From Chara braunii (taxonomy: Eukaryota > Streptophyta > Charophyceae > Charales > Characeae), in the NCBI GenBank assembly GCA_003427395.1, contig BFEA01000426.1, positions 257,472-303,886 on the forward strand: a stretch of DNA of 46,415 nt. Direction: 5' to 3'. Of this stretch, positions 41,798-46,415 are shown in pieces; the stretch's first letter is position 1; each line of letters begins with the position of its first letter. A program made the translations under genes and the position numbers. The notes under the pieces were generated by a model. The model had not been told where the DNA came from and did no database searches. It saw nothing but the letters and a program-made list of their open reading frames with translations.

Positions 41798-44074
41798 TAG
41801 GAAGAAGCCAAAGGAGAGTGAGAGTGGGGCAGTAGAGGAATAGCAGATGAACTTACCTGGTCCAAAGCGATCCTGGTTGTTGAAGGAACTTATGGCGATG
41901 TATCTTCCCATCTTCTAGCGGAAGATTCGTTCTCATTTTGTGCATACGGTAAGTAGTGGAGCGAAAGCACTGTTGCAGTCGGGATGTCTTGATAGGGATC
42001 GTCAACGACGACAACATCATCACCGCTCGTGTTTGTGCCCGCTATTGACCTCGTCGTATTGTTGTTTACCAGTCACTGTTATGCTAGTCGTCGCAATAGC
42101 CATCTCCCTCGACCTACCTTGGCTCACGTGGCCATGAAATCGGTTGTGCGAGGACGTGATGTTCGTTGGTGTGGGTCGTGCGATCATGCTTGTCTCGTAC
42201 GTCGATCGGAGTCTTTCCTTTGATAAACACCGGGTTGACCGCTGATTTCACTCCGGTAACCTTCCTCGTTCCTGTTTAAACGGGATCGTTACTTCGACCA
42301 GGTACGAGCAAGAAGGAACACGAGTTGTAGGAAGCTACAGGAGGTAGGTGCGTCTAGAGGGGTGGAGAGTGAGAGAAGGAAGAGAAACAGGGGATGACGA
42401 TGGTGAAAGCCCAAGGAGGAGAAGATTAAAGGAGGACGAGGGGGCAACGACGAGCGGGGGAATGGAACGGAGCACCACAGAGATTGAGTTTGCCTTCCCC
42501 CAACATCTTCGCCATAGTGTCGTGCTCGGCGTCATGAGGCGGTGGTTACTAGTACGGCTAGTGTACGTTCCCCCGTTCTAGCGGAAGATTCATTTCCAAT
42601 TTGCACGTTTGGGAGGGGGGCAATAGGGTGCCTTGTTGTTTCGTCAATTGTTGGGTTACTCTTGTGGCGTTCGTCGCCATGGTCACGCTAACACGGTGTT
42701 CGCCTCCATGACACTGATCATCTCAACGGTGTACTTCGATGATTCCCACTTTTGTTCCCCGGTGTGATGTTTTTATTGATCCCGACCGTGGTGATCGCCT
42801 CGTCACTTGAAGTGGTTGTTGCTCGTCTCGGAGTTTTTCATAACCAAGGTTTTTCATCAGTGCAAGTTGGCTTTTTTTTGTCTATTTCGGGCGAAGCTGG
42901 CCGTGGTAAGGGCCAAATGCATTCATGCACCGGAAGCTGCTATGGGGTACGAGAGAGAAAGAAAGGAAGGGGAGAGATGGTGGCTTGCATGGTTTCTCGC
43001 AGCAGCAATGGGCATTTTGCCATGATGCGGTTGTTACTCTTGGTCCAGGCAACAACTACTCTAATATGTTGCAATTATGCTTAGTTCGGTTTGAGTAGCA
43101 ATTCCACTGCTGTACTACTGTTGGGCTCCTCACACCCACGACGGGATTGGTGTTGTAGAGTGTAGTCGTTTTCACAGCAGAATGCATAAGCTGATATCGC
43201 TCCCGTTGTTTGTGGTCTTGTTCCTGCTTCGGGTTGTGCCACAGGGGGGGGAACTGCTGCTGATCTTCACAACAAATCTCGGATTGTTGTGTTGTTCTAC
43301 TGCGCCGCTGCTGTTTTCTGTTGTAGGGCGATGTGTTTTTCATTGCTACTATTGTTGTTGTGCTGCGGGCCACGGTCGGCGTTGAGGTTGGCTATTGCAG
43401 GGCAAGTTGTTGGTGCTTTTATTGCATGTTTGTTGCTGCCTTTGTTGTGCCTGAATTGTTGTTGTGCCTTTCTACCACACTACTGGATTCTTCTTCTGCA
43501 AAAGGTTGTCAAAACTCATGTTAGAATTAAGCACAGGGGGTGTGCTCTACTCGTGTGTTCGTCAAGGGGATTTGTGCGTTGTGAGTTGGACGGTGCTTGG
43601 CACTTAGTTGTGGAGTTGTCGCGACTTCGAGTTCTTCAAAAGGGGTTTCCCACTTTGTCCAGGGTCACATATTTGATTGTGGTCGCTGCATTTATGACCA
43701 CCATTGCGGGGCCCTCAGGAATTGAAAGCACCAAGTTCCTCTCCACGCAAGTCTGAGTGACCCCCTTTGAAAACTTGAAAGACAGACTTTACTTTTTCCA
43801 TCCTTCTTACTCTCAGACCGCAGCAAGACCTTGTGGGAGGTCCACCCACCGATTGCGGAAACTTTTAAGCGGGACTCTGGAGGCAGAGAAGTCAGAGGTA
43901 GGCCGACGCAATTTTATTAGAATCGCAATAAACCCCTACCTATGTAACCTTGCCCATTTTTGTTTGGTTTTGACTTATGTATATGGTTTGATTTCTTTTT
44001 CACGACTTTAATTAAATCAGAGGGGAAATCTACTATGTGTGATTAATTTATTTGCTGGTGGAAAAACTAACGAT
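41795..44074. other. Unassigned sequence
   Basis: Contains a short direct repeat, TTCTAGCGGAAGATTC, near 41,912 and 42,576. Frames up to 155 codons (43289-43756) are Leu/Cys/Val-rich and show no domain. No promoter or splice pattern I would defend. Confidence 0.4.
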
Positions 44075-44765
44075 TTTTGCATGCGATGGTTTGAAAGGGT
44101 ATATAGATGTGATGTCGCATCGACTGATTCAAACATTTTGTTATCGTTTGTCTGAGATGATTTGAATGGGTCTAGGCTTGATGTCGTATCGACTGATCCG
44201 AACGCTTCGCTTTTGTTTGTATGAGACACTTGAATGGGTGTGGATGTGATGTGGCACTGACTGATCCGGACGCTTTGTTCGTTTGTGTGAAAACTTCAAA
44301 TGAGGTTGAATATGATGTCGCATCGACTGATCCGGGCGCTTTGTTTACGTTTGCTTGAAGGTTTGGAATGGGTCAGGATATGATGTCGTATCGACTGATT
44401 CAGACGCTTTGTTGACGTTTGCCTGAAAGTTTGAAATGGGTCTGGATACGATGTCGCATCACTGATCCGGACGCTTTCTTGACATTTGCCTGAAAGTTTG
44501 AAATGAGTCTGGATGTGATGTTGCGTTTAATTGATCCGGACGCTTTGCTTTTGTTTGCTCCGAAAGTTTCAAATGGGCTTGGACGTGATGTCACATTGAC
44601 TAATCTGAACGCGTTGCTCTTGTTTACACGATAGTTTCAAATGGGTATGGGCGTGATGTTGCATCGACTGATCCAAGCGCTTTGTTGTCGTTTGCTTCAA
44701 ATTGTTTGAATGGGCCCAAACATGAGGTCGTACTGACTGATCAGGGCGCTTTGCTAAGTCGGTCG
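44075..44765 (+). repeat. About 68-bp tandem satellite, about 10 copies
   Basis: The marker CGACTGATCCGGACGCTTTG (with variants) occurs at about 44121, 44190, 44258, 44324, 44392, 44459, 44527, 44597, 44665 and 44734, spaced 66-70 bp. Each unit also carries TTGAAATGGGT and GATGTGATGTCGCAT variants. Confidence 0.92.
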
Positions 44766-45898
44766 GTTTGCTTGTTGACAAAAGTCAGACTCTTCTCCTT
44801 AAGGGAATAGTCCAAGCAAGTGTGTTTACGATCTGTATGTATTTGACTGAAACAACTTGGGAAGTTAAGTTAACTAAGGAATAAGATACAAAACTTATGT
44901 TTAAAAATAATGGGGGATGTGTCATCAGGATAAAGCAGAAGATGAAAACTTTGATGGAACGAACCTTTGGTTTGCAGTGGCTAAATGAGTTGCAGTTCAC
45001 ATAACATGCTTGTTGGCAACGCCTTATCTTTTGTTCACAACTTTGTCTGTTTCTGCTTTGATAGGTTTGCCTGTTAGTGCTCGTCTTGTGCTTGAGCGAT
45101 AGGCAGGTAGTTGTCTACTTTTTTTTCCACATTGTCTCTTTGTGCATGATTGTTTTGGTAAGATCTTGGCTAACTTACGAGTTAGTGGAAATTCAAGGAC
45201 CTTCCTTCCTTAGGAGGGGATGCTGGCGAATTTTTTGTTAAAACCTCAAAAGTCAGTCAAAATATTGGGATGCCATTTGAGGTAGAATTAGTTTAATCTT
45301 TGGGATCAGTAAAAATTTTGAAAATTTTCCTTGATAAGGAAAGTGTTGACGAATTTTCTACTACAACCAAAGAGTTAGTTTATTTTTAGACAGTCTACTA
45401 AGTTACGAGTTTTTTTTCTTATATTTTGTTTGTATAGCACGGTGAACATGTTCGTGCCCCTCCACGTTCGTGCGAGCACCTCTCGAAGGTGTTTGGGCGA
45501 ACATAATTTTTTCCCCGTAAAACAAAAAAGATAAAAAAAATTGTTTCGATTTTTTATTTTTAAGTTTTCTCACGTTTGACTAAGAATGTGAACAGGATTC
45601 CAACGTGAAAATTGCTTGTATTGTGTTTTTACATGAGATATATGTTTTTCATATTTTTTTTAGATTTATATATATATATAGAGAGAGAGAGCATCGGAAT
45701 TACACCAGGGAAGGAGGTTTTACCATTGCTGTCCTAGGAATAGCGATGAGGAACCGTCAGCTTGAACTACGCCATGCTCTACCAGGTGAGTTGTTTAATC
45801 CTCCATCCCACATCTCTGCCTGCATTGTGCACGGGCATGGCCATTACATGGTTATTGTACACGCCTCTGACCATTGATAGGTGTGGAACGACGGTGTC
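44766..45898. other. AT-rich sequence upstream of the Cys/His-rich frame
   Basis: Includes a TATATATATATA-GAGAGAGAGA stretch near 45,670-45,690. A 90-codon frame (45605-45877) ends in TGA followed at once by TAG. CCAG|GTGAGT at 45,783-45,790 looks like a splice donor and GATAG|GTG at 45,876-45,883 like an acceptor; a short upstream ATG at 45,774 would then join the downstream frame. This is a guess. Confidence 0.3.
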
Positions 45899-46415
45899 AT
45901 GGTCCATGCCATAATTGATATTACTGATTTCTTACTCTATGATGCTGTTCTCTTGCCACATCAAACTGTCTGCAATCTCCTTTATGTCGAAGATCATTCC
46001 TCTACCACCGCAGTGCAGCAGTACAATGTGCACACACTATGTGACCTTCTCCTTTGTACAGCCACAGACACTGTTGCACTTGGGTGTACTCGCCATCATC
46101 TTTGTCACAATCACTACCATGAGATGGTTTGTGCATCCATGTGTGTACAGGATTGTCCCTCCGTTCCTGACTGCAGGCACCCTCCTCATCCGGACACTAT
46201 ATGCCCATTTTGTGGTCACGGACGCTATGCTGAATGCATGCTCTTTTGTGGGGGGCGTTCTTCCTTTATTCTGTCCTGCAATAGACATGCTATTTGTGAG
46301 GAATGTATGGTTGGCATGCTTAATGCCAGCCGTCGTGGCAGTTGTTGTTTTGAGAATGCTCAGTTAGGTCTTCCATGCGCTCATCCACCCCATCCTTACA
46401 ATGTGTGTCCTTTCT
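45899..46415 (+). CDS. Cys/His-rich, possible RING-like protein, partial (runs off the window)
   Basis: From ATG 45,899 the frame stays open for 172 codons to the window edge. It has about 20 Cys and many His. Visible features: CTRHHLCHNHYHE (about residues 71-83), DCPSVPDCRHPPHPDTICPFC, then SCNRHAICEEC, whose C-x2-H-x2-C-x2-C spacing is that of the middle of a RING finger. CCFENAQLGLPCAHPPHPYN and VCPF follow at the edge. The phrase C-x-HPPHP-x2-(I/V)-CPF occurs twice about 55 residues apart, suggesting a repeated zinc module. A RING would act in ubiquitin transfer, but this is only pattern similarity. No neighbour explains it, and I do not recognise the gene. The overlapping 150-codon hydrophobic frame (45915-46367) is judged a shadow. 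Confidence 0.55.
   Translation, partial: MVHAIIDITDFLLYDAVLLPHQTVCNLLYVEDHSSTTAVQQYNVHTLCDLLLCTATDTVALGCTRHHLCHNHYHEMVCASMCVQDCPSVPDCRHPPHPDTICPFCGHGRYAECMLFCGGRSSFILSCNRHAICEECMVGMLNASRRGSCCFENAQLGLPCAHPPHPYNVCPF

Noticed and set aside
45915-46367. 150-codon hydrophobic frame as a membrane protein
   Set aside because: It overlaps the Cys/His-rich frame, whose metal-ligand pattern is more specific. Hydrophobic runs are expected in a shifted frame of this composition.

Overview
The window looks like nuclear DNA of a plant or streptophyte green alga, and it is almost entirely accessory sequence. The evidence is two chromovirus-type Ty3/gypsy LTR retrotransposon families primed by an initiator-tRNA-Met-like site, LINE fragments, tRNA-derived SINE-like heads, minisatellites and microsatellites, and no bacterial-style operons. 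From the style of the gag-pol proteins a charophyte such as Chara is my best guess; I could not test it. No intact housekeeping gene is visible. The only candidate host gene is a Cys/His-rich open frame that runs off the right end (45,899 to the end).

Layout. 1-5,049: short duplications, a minus-strand pol fragment of family A (2,230-3,777) and a decayed LINE endonuclease remnant (4,205-4,900). 5,050-13,321: a complete but dead family A element on the plus strand, with LTRs, PBS, gag, protease, RT, RNase H, integrase, chromodomain and PPT. 13,340-15,930: a degraded minus-strand family B copy, split by a hairpin-forming repeat block. 15,931-25,434: minisatellites, short tandem arrays, an assembly gap (19,062-19,397) and unassigned DNA. 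25,435-34,541: a much better preserved family B element on the minus strand. 34,542-36,680: CAG-rich dispersed repeats. 37,124-40,151: a 5'-truncated minus-strand LINE sitting against a tRNA-like sequence. 40,151-46,415: SINE-like heads, a 68-bp satellite, AT-rich DNA and the Cys/His-rich frame.

Two points change how the window should be read. First, two complete Nextera mate-pair junction adapters remain in the assembly (27,234-27,271 and 32,757-32,794). The first carries a 156-bp artificial duplication; leaving out those 194 bp puts integrase and chromodomain of family B back in one frame, so that break is technical. Second, the two LTRs of family B carry their bodies in opposite orientations, which is either a real inversion or a further misassembly.

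The genes present work together only as retrotransposon gag-pol cassettes: capsid and nucleocapsid, aspartic protease, reverse transcriptase/RNase H, integrase and chromodomain. Family A has lost function (RT active site YLND, amber stops, frameshifts). Family B keeps every catalytic motif I could check.
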